The position numbers were made by a program, and so were the translations under genes. From the NCBI RefSeq assembly GCF_013820765.1, contig NZ_JABJVM010000016.1:1-64000 (forward strand): a DNA stretch of 64,000 nucleotides. The letters run 5' to 3'. Under the pieces are notes generated by a model. That model ran no database searches, was not told the DNA's origin, and saw nothing but the letters and a program-made list of their open reading frames with translations. Positions 27,590 to 35,859 of the stretch are shown here, in pieces. This DNA comes from Paenilisteria rustica. GTDB lineage: Bacteria; Bacillota; Bacilli; Lactobacillales; Listeriaceae. How positions within the stretch are numbered: position 1 is the stretch's first letter; each line of letters begins with the position of its first letter.

Positions 27590-29065
27590 TCAAAACCCTT
27601 TGATTTCAAGCGTATATTTACGAAGTGTCGCAACTGAAATATCAAATAAATCCGCAACCACTTTCTGCGTTCCAAATTTATAACGGTACAAAATCGCCGC
27701 AGCCACTCCATCTAAATTTTTGATTCGTAAATCATATTTCTGATCAATCGAACGCTTCATAAAATCAAGAACGAACAAATACATCGGAGCCGTCTCCACT
27801 GTCGCAGGAAAATCAAGCTCTTCAAAACGTCCCAATATCGCAATAGCAGCGTTACAATTAGCAGCATCTCGACTATCTGGCAAAAACTCGAACTCTGAGA
27901 AAATCAAATGCTCGAAGAAATCCCACCCAGTCATATCGAAATAATCATTGAACATAATCAGCGCTGGTTGTTTATCCGAAACCGTCAGCAAATACACGCC
28001 AAATAAGTGCTCTGCCCGATTATTACTCGCCAACTTCTCCAAAACCGCACGCTCATCATTCGCCAATAAACCAGGATAATCCCACGGAAAATCAAGCTCT
28101 TCCCCATCAATCTGCTTGAAATGCTGCCAAAAATCCCGAGCCTCATTTAAACGCCCCAAAAAGAACGCCGTCTCCGCTTGATAGTAATAATACGCATACC
28201 GATCTAGAATTTCCAGCTGATCCACTTTTGCAAAGAGATGATCTGCATGTCCATAATCCCCAGACATCGCATAAATCCGCGCCAACTTCTCACGCTGCGA
28301 CGACATAAACGGCTCCACTTTTACAAGCTCATTCAAAACCGCATCTGCCTGCTCCCACTCCGCTTGGTAGTACGCATACAAATAAAGCTCGCACAACGCC
28401 ATGAAATTTCCTGGGTCACGTGCCAACACATCTTCCAATATCGAAAGTCCTTCTGCAAACCGTTCTTCTTTAAAACGAATACCCGCAAGCTCAATATACG
28501 CCTGCCAAAAAGTAGGTTTATCCTCGATTTCAGCAATAAGAAACTGGCTGACCTCATCCAATTTATCCTCCGAAACAAGCTCGTCTACCTTCGCTTTGAA
28601 CGCAAAAGATGCTTTCTCTAGTTCTGACATATCACTCACACCAAAACTCGCAAGGGGCGCCTCTTCCATAATAAGCTGGATTAAGTCTTTCGCTTCCTCG
28701 ACATATTCCCCTTCAGAAACGAGCGCTAAATACTTATTCGCGTGCTGTAATGCCTGTTTAAAATCTTTCGTATACGCATAATTATTCGCCATGAAATAAT
28801 AACAATAATGAATATCATCCGCTTCATCCAAAACACGACGCAAAATCTGATTCGACTTATCAAACTGGCCTAATTCCGTATAACAAATCGCCAGTTGACA
28901 CATAATTACAGGTTCGTCCGGCTCAAAAAAAGCTGCCCGCTCCAAATACCGCAATGCTTCTGGCATCTCCTGATTACGAAAAGCCTCAATGCCTCGCTGA
29001 AAATAAAACTCACCATTCGGCCTAAACGGATAAATTTTGTTACTATCTTCTTTACTATTTTTCAA
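27590..29065 (-). CDS. TPR protein with C-terminal helix-turn-helix
   Basis: TTG 29065 is chosen as the start (491 residues) because GGAGG lies eight bases upstream. The 29 extra upstream codons to 29152 are hydrophobic, have no ribosome site and span a TATACT promoter element. The body is a series of TPR helices (FYFQRGIEAFRNQEMPEALRY, ICYTELGQFDKSNQIL, KPTFWQAYIELAGIRF, PGNFMALCELYLYAY). The last 40 residues form an HTH-like end (KVVADLFDISVATLRKYT). From memory an orthologue sits beside trxB in Listeria and Bacillus (YvcD-like). The function is not established; a scaffold or regulator is likely. Confidence 0.85.
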   Translation of the reverse strand: MKNSKEDSNKIYPFRPNGEFYFQRGIEAFRNQEMPEALRYLERAAFFEPDEPVIMCQLAICYTELGQFDKSNQILRRVLDEADDIHYCYYFMANNYAYTKDFKQALQHANKYLALVSEGEYVEEAKDLIQLIMEEAPLASFGVSDMSELEKASFAFKAKVDELVSEDKLDEVSQFLIAEIEDKPTFWQAYIELAGIRFKEERFAEGLSILEDVLARDPGNFMALCELYLYAYYQAEWEQADAVLNELVKVEPFMSSQREKLARIYAMSGDYGHADHLFAKVDQLEILDRYAYYYYQAETAFFLGRLNEARDFWQHFKQIDGEELDFPWDYPGLLANDERAVLEKLASNNRAEHLFGVYLLTVSDKQPALIMFNDYFDMTGWDFFEHLIFSEFEFLPDSRDAANCNAAIAILGRFEELDFPATVETAPMYLFVLDFMKRSIDQKYDLRIKNLDGVAAAILYRYKFGTQKVVADLFDISVATLRKYTLEIKGF

Positions 29066-29170
29066 ATTTTTAACCTCCGCGCATTTTCCAAGTAAGTTGA
29101 GTATACCATATATTACAGCAATAAAACGAAAAATGTCTCCATAAAAAAACATCGTTCGCTTCCAAGCCGA

Positions 29171-29659
29171 TTAATTCTCTAATTCACTTATAATAACCGG
29201 ATTCCCTCGAGCAAAACATCGAGCCGGTACATCCTTCGAAACAACTGTACTCGCACCAACCACCGCACCATCGCCAATACTAACGCCTGGCAAAATCGTC
29301 ACATTAGCACCAATCATAACCTCATCGCCAATCACGACTTCACCAATGCGGTACTCTCGAATCAGATACTCATGCGTCAAAATCGTCGTATTAAAACCAA
29401 TCACCGAATTCCGCCCAATCGTAATTTTCTCCGGATAAAAAAGATCCACCGTCACTTTGTAAGCAATCGATGTATTCTCGCCAATCTTCATTCCTAATCC
29501 ATGCCGATAAAGCCATCGTTTTCCGCGCATAAAAGGAAAAATACGCCCGAATTCAATCACAAGCGTATTCTTCAATGTACGGCCAAACGACACGGTTTTA
29601 TATACGTTCCAAAGTGGATTAACACCATCATTCGTCTCAAACCGTTTCGTTCTGCGCAC
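29171..29659 (-). CDS. Hexapeptide-repeat acyltransferase
   Basis: The 162 residues form a left-handed beta-helix acetyltransferase of the NodL/maltose O-acetyltransferase kind. Hexapeptide turns are clear (IGENTSIAYKV, IGRNSVIGFNT, IGDEVMIGANVTI, GDGAVVGASTVV) and end with VSKDVPARCFARGNP. The acceptor substrate cannot be read from sequence. The B. subtilis counterpart in the same hprK-lgt-ppaX cluster is YvoF. Its start overlaps the ppaX stop by one base, so it is the last gene of hprK-lgt-ppaX and is translationally coupled. Confidence 0.88.
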   Translation of the reverse strand: MRRTKRFETNDGVNPLWNVYKTVSFGRTLKNTLVIEFGRIFPFMRGKRWLYRHGLGMKIGENTSIAYKVTVDLFYPEKITIGRNSVIGFNTTILTHEYLIREYRIGEVVIGDEVMIGANVTILPGVSIGDGAVVGASTVVSKDVPARCFARGNPVIISELEN

Positions 29660-30309
29660 TAATCTTCCCTCACGATATCCAAAAGGTCACCCATCGATTC
29701 CAAAATATACGTTGGATTATAGCCTCGTAAATAATCTGCACCACGAATCGCCCAAGAAACACCCGCGCTTTTCACGTTCGCATTATGAGCGGCCTCAATG
29801 TCATGATAATTATCCCCGACCATAATCGCCTCATCCGCCGTCGAATTTAGCAATTTCAACGCCATATTAATTCCTTCTGGATCGGGTTTTGGCGATGCCA
29901 CTTGATCCAAACCAATCACCACTTGGAAATACTTGTCCAAGCCAGTCGTTTTAAGCCCTTTAAGAATCATATCGTACATCTTAGTAGAAACGATTGCTAA
30001 TTTATAATCTTCCTCATACAACGCTCTAATCGTCTCATACACACCATCATACTCCAAAATCAATTCATCATGATGCTCCTTGTTAAACGCCCGATAATGA
30101 TCCACCATCTCCTGCGCACGCTCCGGATCAAACCCGGTAAACGTGTCAATCAACGAAGGCCCAATAAACGGTAAAATATCTTCACGTTCAAAAGTCCGCT
30201 CTGGATAATAAGCTCCAAGCGTATGTTGAAACGTTTTAATAATTAATTCATTCGTATTAATCAAAGTCCCGTCTAAGTCAAACAACAATGTCGTAATTTT
30301 CCTAGTCAT
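29659..30309 (-). CDS. ppaX: Pyrophosphatase PpaX
   Basis: This HAD-superfamily phosphatase hydrolyses the pyrophosphate released when HprK/P dephosphorylates Ser46-P-HPr. The 216 residues have motif [15 protein letters not shown], motif [10 protein letters not shown], and motif III with [11 protein letters not shown] and [12 protein letters not shown]. Its place next to hprK and lgt is the conserved Firmicute arrangement and supports the name over generic phosphoglycolate phosphatase. It lies 21 bases after lgt. Confidence 0.93.
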   Translation of the reverse strand: MTRKITTLLFDLDGTLINTNELIIKTFQHTLGAYYPERTFEREDILPFIGPSLIDTFTGFDPERAQEMVDHYRAFNKEHHDELILEYDGVYETIRALYEEDYKLAIVSTKMYDMILKGLKTTGLDKYFQVVIGLDQVASPKPDPEGINMALKLLNSTADEAIMVGDNYHDIEAAHNANVKSAGVSWAIRGADYLRGYNPTYILESMGDLLDIVRED

Positions 30310-30330
30310 GTGTACTCCCTCTCTAAAACC

Positions 30331-31167
30331 CTATTTCTTCTTCGCAATTCCGTACTTGTCTTCCAAATAATAAGGACGATCCCGCTTCACTCGGAAATAA
30401 GCGATCAATGCCACCGAAAGCGCCACAAGCACAATCGAAATGAACTGCGCCATCCGAAGCGTATCCGTTAGCATCAAGCTATCCGTCCGCAAGCCTTCGA
30501 TAAAATAACGCCCAACCGAATACCAAATAACATACGACAAGAACAACTCTCCACGCAAAATTCGCGTCCGACGCAATATAAGCAACACAATAAAACCAAG
30601 CACATTCCAAATCGACTCATATAAAAATGTCGGCTGATAATAAATACCGTCAATATACATCTGATTAATAATAAAATCAGGTAAGTGTAAACTCTCTAAA
30701 AAAGTACGCGTCGTCGGCCCACCGTGAGCCTCTTGATTCATAAAGTTGCCCCAACGCCCAATCGCTTGCGCAATAATCAAACTCGGCGCTACAATATCTG
30801 CCAACTGCCAAAACGAAACTTTCTTAATGCGAGAAAAGATAATCGCGGTCAACACAGAGCCAATCAACGCTCCATGAATCGCAATCCCGCCGTGCCAAAT
30901 TTTGATAATCTCATTCAAATGATCCTTATAGTAGCTCCATTCAAACAACACATAATAAATACGTGCACTGATAATCGCAATCGGAATCGCCCAGATAAGC
31001 AAATCCACCAATATTTCTTTATCTACATTACGCTTTGTCGCTTCCTGTAACGCAATAAGTAATGCCACAACAACAGCCGTCGCAATAATAACGCCATACC
31101 AGCGTATCGATATTCCACCTAATTGAATGGCCACTGGATCCAGCGCCGCAAAATTCAAGTTCATCAT
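30331..31167 (-). CDS. lgt: Prolipoprotein diacylglyceryl transferase Lgt
   Basis: This membrane enzyme attaches diacylglycerol from phosphatidylglycerol to the lipobox cysteine of prolipoproteins. It serves the lipoproteins of this window (PstS and the 5-6 kb pair). The 278 residues have about seven membrane segments, IHGALIG with the conserved histidine, the Lgt signature [16 protein letters not shown], and the late [13 protein letters not shown]. It lies 27 bases after hprK in hprK-lgt-ppaX. Confidence 0.97.
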   Translation of the reverse strand: MMNLNFAALDPVAIQLGGISIRWYGVIIATAVVVALLIALQEATKRNVDKEILVDLLIWAIPIAIISARIYYVLFEWSYYKDHLNEIIKIWHGGIAIHGALIGSVLTAIIFSRIKKVSFWQLADIVAPSLIIAQAIGRWGNFMNQEAHGGPTTRTFLESLHLPDFIINQMYIDGIYYQPTFLYESIWNVLGFIVLLILRRTRILRGELFLSYVIWYSVGRYFIEGLRTDSLMLTDTLRMAQFISIVLVALSVALIAYFRVKRDRPYYLEDKYGIAKKK

Positions 31168-31194
31168 GCCCCTACTTTCTAAAACAGACTATCC

Positions 31195-32133
31195 TCAATC
31201 TGTCATACTACTATTTTGACCAATAAGGTTGTTTAAATCTTGTGTAAAGCGCTCCGCCGCATTGTAACCCATATTTTTCAAGCGGAAGTTCATCGCGGCA
31301 ACTTCGATAATAACCGCCAAGTTACGTCCAGGTCGAACCGGTACCGTAATTTTTGGCACATCAATATCAAAAATCCGAATCTTCTCTTCATCCAGTCCAA
31401 CGCGGTCATAATGCTTGTCCGGATCCCAGCTTTCAAGATGAACAACAATCGTGATTTTCTTGCTCGAACGCACCGCACCCGCACCAAATAGTGTCATCAC
31501 GTTAATAATTCCTAATCCACGAATCTCCAATAAATGCTCGATAATCGGCGGTGACTGACCAATAAGCGTCAACTCATCTTCCTGTCTAATCTCCACATTA
31601 TCATCCGCAACCAATCGGTGTCCGCGCTTCACAAGCTCAAGCGCCGTCTCACTTTTACCAACACCACTCGATCCCATAATCATCACGCCGAGACCATAAA
31701 TATCGACCAATACTCCATGCATCGAAATCACAGGCGCCAATCTACTTTCCAAATAATTCGTAACATATACCGATAAACGCGTTGTTTTCAGCTTCGAGCG
31801 CAAAACAGGAATTTTTGCTTCCGTCGCGGCTTGCACCAACTCTTTCGGCGCTTCCAAATGGCGCGACACAACAAATGCCGGCGTCCGATTCGTACACATT
31901 TGGCGGAACCGTTTCAAACACTCATCGCTCGACATCCCCTCCGAAAAAGAGATCTCCGTCATTCCAAAAAGCTGCACCCGATCCTCTGGGTAATAAGAAA
32001 AGAAGCCAGTTAATTCTAAGCCTGGACGTGATAAGTCACTCGTCAAGATTGGTCGTTCCAATCCCTCTTCCCCACAAATCAATTCCAAATTTAGACGTTC
32101 CATTAAATCTTTCACCGTTACTGATTTTGTCAT
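31195..32133 (-). CDS. hprK: HPr kinase/phosphorylase HprK
   Basis: It phosphorylates HPr on Ser46 when glycolytic intermediates are high and removes the phosphate when they are low, setting CcpA-dependent catabolite repression. The 312 residues have an N-terminal MurF-like domain and a C-terminal kinase domain. The latter shows Walker [17 protein letters not shown], then [10 protein letters not shown] and the signature [10 protein letters not shown]. It is the first gene of hprK-lgt-ppaX-acetyltransferase, with AGGTAC/GGAGG-like bases ahead of the ATG. Confidence 0.97.
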   Translation of the reverse strand: MTKSVTVKDLMERLNLELICGEEGLERPILTSDLSRPGLELTGFFSYYPEDRVQLFGMTEISFSEGMSSDECLKRFRQMCTNRTPAFVVSRHLEAPKELVQAATEAKIPVLRSKLKTTRLSVYVTNYLESRLAPVISMHGVLVDIYGLGVMIMGSSGVGKSETALELVKRGHRLVADDNVEIRQEDELTLIGQSPPIIEHLLEIRGLGIINVMTLFGAGAVRSSKKITIVVHLESWDPDKHYDRVGLDEEKIRIFDIDVPKITVPVRPGRNLAVIIEVAAMNFRLKNMGYNAAERFTQDLNNLIGQNSSMTD

Positions 32134-32271
32134 GAAAGTACCTCCATTAAGTCAACAGGCACAAAGCTCAAAACACAGCCCATCCCGCTAATCCTTTTTG
32201 TCTGCAATCTATATCTCATTTTAGCACTTTCTCATTTTTAAGGCTACCTATTTTTGTACATGCGAAAAGAA

Positions 32272-32322
32272 ACCCCGAAAGTAAGCGATTCTTCATTTTG
32301 CGAAGTCCTGCTATTTCGGGGT
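32272..32322 (-). terminator. Terminator of the yvlD-like gene
   Basis: CCCCGAAA (32273-32280) pairs with TTTCGGGG (32314-32321), with an inner GCGA/TCGC-type extension around CTTCATTTTGCGAAG. The minus strand continues TTTCTTTTC. It closes the yvlBCD-like cassette. Confidence 0.8.
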
Positions 32323-32328
32323 CTCATC

Positions 32329-32682
32329 TTATCGTGGTTCTTTACTCCAAAGTACTGAATTGATTACCATATTAGCAAGCGACATCAGTAGCGCGATTAA
32401 TAACGCTGTCCCAAATCCATCAATTTGAATGTACGTATCTAGGAAGAAAGATGTCAATTCTAACATCATCGCGTTCACGACGAATGTAAACAATCCTAGT
32501 GTGAAAATATTGATTGGCAATGTCAAAATGAGGAGAATCGGTCTCACCAACATGTTCAAAATCGCCAATACAAAGCTCGCTATCACGGCTCCTGTAAAGC
32601 CTTCTACATGAAAACTATCGAAGAATCCAGATAGAGCGACAAATAATATCGCATTAATTAAAACTCCTGCTATCCAACGCAT
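32329..32682 (-). CDS. Holin-like small membrane protein (YvlD family)
   Basis: The 117 residues contain four hydrophobic segments with short loops, as in the family often labelled phage holin family 4 or YvlD. Landmarks are the N-terminal MRWIAGVLINAILF, the segment LAILNMLVRPILLILTLPIN, and the C-terminal LANMVINSVL. Despite the label there is no phage context: it is the last gene of a cassette of PspC and DUF4097 proteins. In B. subtilis the yvlABCD genes belong to the LiaRS/SigW envelope-stress group. A role in membrane stress is inferred. Confidence 0.82.
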   Translation of the reverse strand: MRWIAGVLINAILFVALSGFFDSFHVEGFTGAVIASFVLAILNMLVRPILLILTLPINIFTLGLFTFVVNAMMLELTSFFLDTYIQIDGFGTALLIALLMSLANMVINSVLWSKEPR

Positions 32683-32691
32683 TTACTTGGA

Positions 32692-32886
32692 TCACTCCCA
32701 ACTTGTATTAGCTGGCATAAGAATGGCTAAAATAATGTAGATTAATATTCCAGTTCCAAAACTTAGGAAAGATAGTAACACATAGGCGATACGCACCCAT
32801 GTAGCGTCCCATCCGAAGTATTCAGCAATTCCGCCACATACACCTGCTATCATTTTTTGTGATGATGATTTCGTTAATTTTCTCAT
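32692..32886 (-). CDS. PspC-domain membrane protein (YvlC-like)
   Basis: This is a stand-alone PspC domain of 64 residues. A basic N-terminus (MRKLTKSSSQKMIAGVCGGIAEYFGWDATWVR) is shown here only by its ends; a hydrophobic segment YVLLSFLSFGTGILIYIILAIL follows, then a short tail. PspC proteins take part in phage-shock and LiaFSR-type membrane stress responses. It is nine bases from the yvlD-like gene and 21 from the large PspC-DUF4097 gene, so the cassette carries two PspC domains. Confidence 0.85.
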   Translation of the reverse strand: MRKLTKSSSQKMIAGVCGGIAEYFGWDATWVRIAYVLLSFLSFGTGILIYIILAILMPANTSWE

Positions 32887-32907
32887 GTTAGTTCCTCCTA
32901 AAGTAGA

Positions 32908-34185
32908 TTATACTTGTTTTTCTTCTAATTCGGTAATTTTAATGATGCCATTGTCCACTGCTGCTTGCAATGTCGCAACGCTCATCTCTTCTGAATTTTG
33001 TGTGAACACAAGGGATTTATTAGACTCATCCCAAACTTTAGCATTTTTCAAATCAAAATAAATTTTTTCGCGCTTCGTTCCAAGTGTTCCATCGACGTTC
33101 CATGTTGCTGGAATTTGGATACGAATATCGCCATGTGGTGCCTTCAAATCAGCCGCTGTCGCTTGGTCATTTTGAAGAATATAGCCTACATCACCATTTT
33201 CGGCGACAGCGACGGTTGTTTGGAAATCTCCTGTAATAGAGACATCACCTTTTGTCGTGTGCAACTCGATGTTTTCAACTTTACCACTCTTGAATAGAAT
33301 TTCGCCGTCCTCCGTGCTAGCAACGAGGAATTTTCCAGCAGTACCAGTCGATCTGATATCACCGTGACGAACTTTAAGCGTACTATCATCCACTTCCATA
33401 TCGTCATACTTCAAGTTACCATTCAACAATTGAATTCTCACTTGCTCGTAGGCACGTTTTGGAATAGTTAACACGACATCAGTTTTCAGTGCATCATTTT
33501 TGGATTCAAAAACAAAACGATCATTGGTCATTTCAAGCGTTGTTTGGCTGAAGAAATAATCCCATAACTTCTCTTCACTTAATTGTTGGATCGCTCTAGC
33601 TTTGTTATGAACAGAGAGCACCGTACGCATCTTCACATCGTCTTTATCCCAAGCACGAATAATGATGTCACCCGTTGCGATTTTTAATTCCATCGTACGG
33701 AAAGTTGTATTGTTAAACTCAAATTCACGAATTGGTCTTGGACGTGCAGTCTTTGGTTGCCCGTGGATTTTATTTTCTATGTTTCTACGATTTTGATGAT
33801 GGTTACCGTGGCGTTCACGAACTTCTCTTGCACGCTCGATATGACGCTGTTGCATTTCTTTAGCGCGCTCTGTATGCATTGCTTGCGCTTGTTTGATACG
33901 CTCGCCTTTTGATTGCATTTTTCTTTCATGACGATTGTATTTATCTTTCATTTTCTGCTGGTGGCGATCGATTACCTCATCATAACTCGTATCCTCGGAA
34001 GGGATGATAAACAAGGCAATAATATAAGCAATAACCCCGATCATCGTTTTCCAAGAAATAATAATAAGTACAACATAGATAATACGTAAAATGTTAGCGT
34101 CAATGCCGAGATATTCAGATAATCCGCCAAAAACCCCACCTATTTTACGATCTGATCTGGATCTCCTTAATTTTTTGTCCATCAT
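32908..34185 (-). CDS. PspC domain fused to a DUF4097 beta-solenoid
   Basis: The 425 residues hold three parts. Residues 1-65 are a PspC domain (RSDRKIGGVFGGLSEYLG, then one hydrophobic segment). Residues 70-135 are a highly charged helix rich in Arg, His, Lys and Glu (QKMKDKYNRHERKMQSKGER, MQQRHIERAREVRERHG). Residues 150-425 are a DUF4097 (LiaG/YvlB-like) repeat sheet with G(D/N) turns. Fusion of membrane sensor-like and adhesin-like parts suggests a stress protein spanning or bordering the membrane. It follows the YvlB-like gene after a terminator-bearing gap of 92 bases. Confidence 0.82.
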   Translation of the reverse strand: MMDKKLRRSRSDRKIGGVFGGLSEYLGIDANILRIIYVVLIIISWKTMIGVIAYIIALFIIPSEDTSYDEVIDRHQQKMKDKYNRHERKMQSKGERIKQAQAMHTERAKEMQQRHIERAREVRERHGNHHQNRRNIENKIHGQPKTARPRPIREFEFNNTTFRTMELKIATGDIIIRAWDKDDVKMRTVLSVHNKARAIQQLSEEKLWDYFFSQTTLEMTNDRFVFESKNDALKTDVVLTIPKRAYEQVRIQLLNGNLKYDDMEVDDSTLKVRHGDIRSTGTAGKFLVASTEDGEILFKSGKVENIELHTTKGDVSITGDFQTTVAVAENGDVGYILQNDQATAADLKAPHGDIRIQIPATWNVDGTLGTKREKIYFDLKNAKVWDESNKSLVFTQNSEEMSVATLQAAVDNGIIKITELEEKQV

Positions 34186-34220
34186 TGTTCCTTCCTTTCA
34201 TTTATAAATATGTAGCAAAA

Positions 34221-34271
34221 CGCGCTATCCCTGAAACTATTTCGAATGAGATAATCCCAAGCGATAGCGCG
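34221..34271 (-). terminator. Hairpin between the YvlB-like and PspC-DUF4097 genes
   Basis: CGCGCTATC (34221-34229) pairs with GATAGCGCG (34263-34271), with TTTTGC following on the minus strand. It may attenuate read-through so that the YvlB-like protein is made in excess over the membrane proteins downstream. Confidence 0.65.
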
Positions 34272-34277
34272 GCTTTC

Positions 34278-35501
34278 TTATTTCACGTCTTTTACTCTCA
34301 CGTTACCAGTCGTTGCTTCTGCTTCGATTTTCAAAACAGCTTCGTTCGATTTTGGTAGTTTTGTGAAAAGAATCGTTTTGTTTACAGAATCAGATGTTTC
34401 GTCAAGCACGTCAGCATCTGAAATTCCTAGATTAATCTTACCTAGATTCGTATGCAGTTTACCATCCACACCTAGTTCGCTCGGCACTTGAACATCGATG
34501 TTACCAACACCCGTTTTTGTTTTCAAGAAACTAGAATCATGGTTCGTTAATGTGAATGAAATATTTCCTGTTTTTGTTTGTAGATTAGTTGAATCGAATG
34601 CACCTTTAGCAGAAACATTACCGTGGAATGTTTTTAGCGATAAATCACGAACCGTACCACTATTGACACGGACATTTCCATTGATAGATTCGATCTCTGT
34701 TAGTGTCGTATTCAACGTACCAACGCTGATATTACCATTCGTTGTTTTTGCAAACATGTCGCGACCTGTCAAGCCTTCAATATGAAGATTACCGTTCAAA
34801 ATCTTGATAGATACATAATCATATTCGCGTTCTGGCAAGTAAACCGTCAAGTTCGTTACCACTTGTTTCGATGGCGATTGGAAACGCAAAGTCTCTTCGT
34901 CTACACGCAATGTCGTTTTGTCAAAGAAGATTTGTAATGCTTCCTCTTCTGGATACTCTTTGAAAAGCTTGATATTCGCGTGCACCTTCACATCGTTGCT
35001 ATCCCATGTCTTGAATTCCACATTACCGTTCGCAATTTCAAACTCTAAAATCGATAAAGTCGTGTCATGATAAACAAAATCGCGTTCTAATTTCGTAGAT
35101 GTCAAGAATGGAATCGGCATATCCTTCACTTGCTCAAAAGCACTGTTCAAGAATTTACCGAACTTTTCTCCTGCTTGAGAAAGCTCATCCATGATTTGGC
35201 GACCAGTGTCTTGCTGTTTCTCTTGACCAGCTTCTGGTTTTTGTTTTGGCTGTGGGCGTTTTTTGTAAGAAGCACCACCACGATAAGGATTTTCTTTCGT
35301 ATTCCAGCCTTGCGAATAATCGTATTCTTCTTCCACAACCTCTTCTTGCACATCTTCTACTGTTTGAGAAGAACGAATATCCTCTGCCGCTGCACTTTTT
35401 CCTTCTTTTTTGGAAATGTTCTCAAGTAACGTTAGCGCTTCTTCCGTAGAGATAATACCTTGTTTCACTAGTTCTAAAATTCGTTTGCGTTCATTTTCCA
35501 T
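34278..35501 (-). CDS. DUF4097 protein with SHOCT-like N-terminus (YvlB-like)
   Basis: The 407 residues begin with a short helical SHOCT-like domain (KRILELVKQGIISTEEALTLLENI). A low-complexity charged linker (about 35-110) follows, then a long DUF4097 region made of repeating beta turns (ANGNVEF, LNGNLHIEG, TNGNISVG, INGNVRV, FHGNVSA, KTGNISF). No signal peptide or membrane segment is seen, so it is probably cytoplasmic. The B. subtilis relative YvlB belongs to the envelope-stress yvl operon. GAGGAGGAA precedes the ATG. It is the first gene of the cassette. Confidence 0.85.
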   Translation of the reverse strand: MENERKRILELVKQGIISTEEALTLLENISKKEGKSAAAEDIRSSQTVEDVQEEVVEEEYDYSQGWNTKENPYRGGASYKKRPQPKQKPEAGQEKQQDTGRQIMDELSQAGEKFGKFLNSAFEQVKDMPIPFLTSTKLERDFVYHDTTLSILEFEIANGNVEFKTWDSNDVKVHANIKLFKEYPEEEALQIFFDKTTLRVDEETLRFQSPSKQVVTNLTVYLPEREYDYVSIKILNGNLHIEGLTGRDMFAKTTNGNISVGTLNTTLTEIESINGNVRVNSGTVRDLSLKTFHGNVSAKGAFDSTNLQTKTGNISFTLTNHDSSFLKTKTGVGNIDVQVPSELGVDGKLHTNLGKINLGISDADVLDETSDSVNKTILFTKLPKSNEAVLKIEAEATTGNVRVKDVK

Positions 35502-35859
35502 TGTTTTCTTCCTCCTCGTGGAAATATAGCGATATCCATTAAGTATTTGTAAACTAAATTATTGGTTTCTAACTGATAACTCTATTATGAAGGACAAGAC
35601 GATTTCTGTCATACAACCAGAGTATGATTATTTCTTTAGACTTTCGGCACTTGGGAATAGGTGTATACGCAAAAAAAATCGGCGGCAAGCGTTCGCAATG
35701 CGGTCGTTTCGTGGACTTCCGGTTCTCACATACGGGGGTATGCTCCGCTTCCGGCTTCCACGAAACGACCGCATTACAAACGCTTTCGCTCGATTTGTGT
35801 AAAGCTTAGTTTACATCCTACCCGAAAAAATTGGGTTGGGCGCTCTTCGGCTTATTTTG
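35502..35859. other. Intergenic region between uvrA and the yvl cassette
   Basis: No gene is credible here, although short frames run through the palindrome in several directions. The region holds the yvl cassette promoter area next to 35502 (TTTACA at a poor distance from TATATT on the minus strand). It also holds the large hairpin element described at 35671-35796, and the uvrA 3' flank with a second small TCCTACCCGAA...TTGGG block also found at the other copy. Confidence 0.6.
35671..35796 (-). repeat. Large hairpin element, copy A (3' of uvrA)
   Basis: The central stem is a perfect 19-bp pairing: AATGCGGTCGTTTCGTGGA (35697-35715) with its complement at 35757-35775. Outside it AAATCG...AAGCGTT pairs with AACGCTTTCGCTCGATTT apart from an internal loop. 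Inside, on the minus strand, is AGCGGA, a 6-bp stem GCATAC/GTATGT with loop CCCC, then GAGAACCGGAA. Eight T follow on the minus strand. It lies 64 bases beyond the uvrA stop and could act as a very large terminator. Copy B (40862-40986) shares flanks and tip but not the stem sequence. Confidence 0.85.

Noticed and set aside
29066..29152. Hydrophobic N-terminus (possible signal anchor) on the TPR protein
   Set aside because: There is no ribosome site, and the stretch contains a promoter-like TATACT; GGAGG points to TTG 29065.
32329..32682. Prophage remnant because of the holin-like label
   Set aside because: No other phage gene, attachment site or integrase nearby; it belongs to the yvl-type stress cassette.
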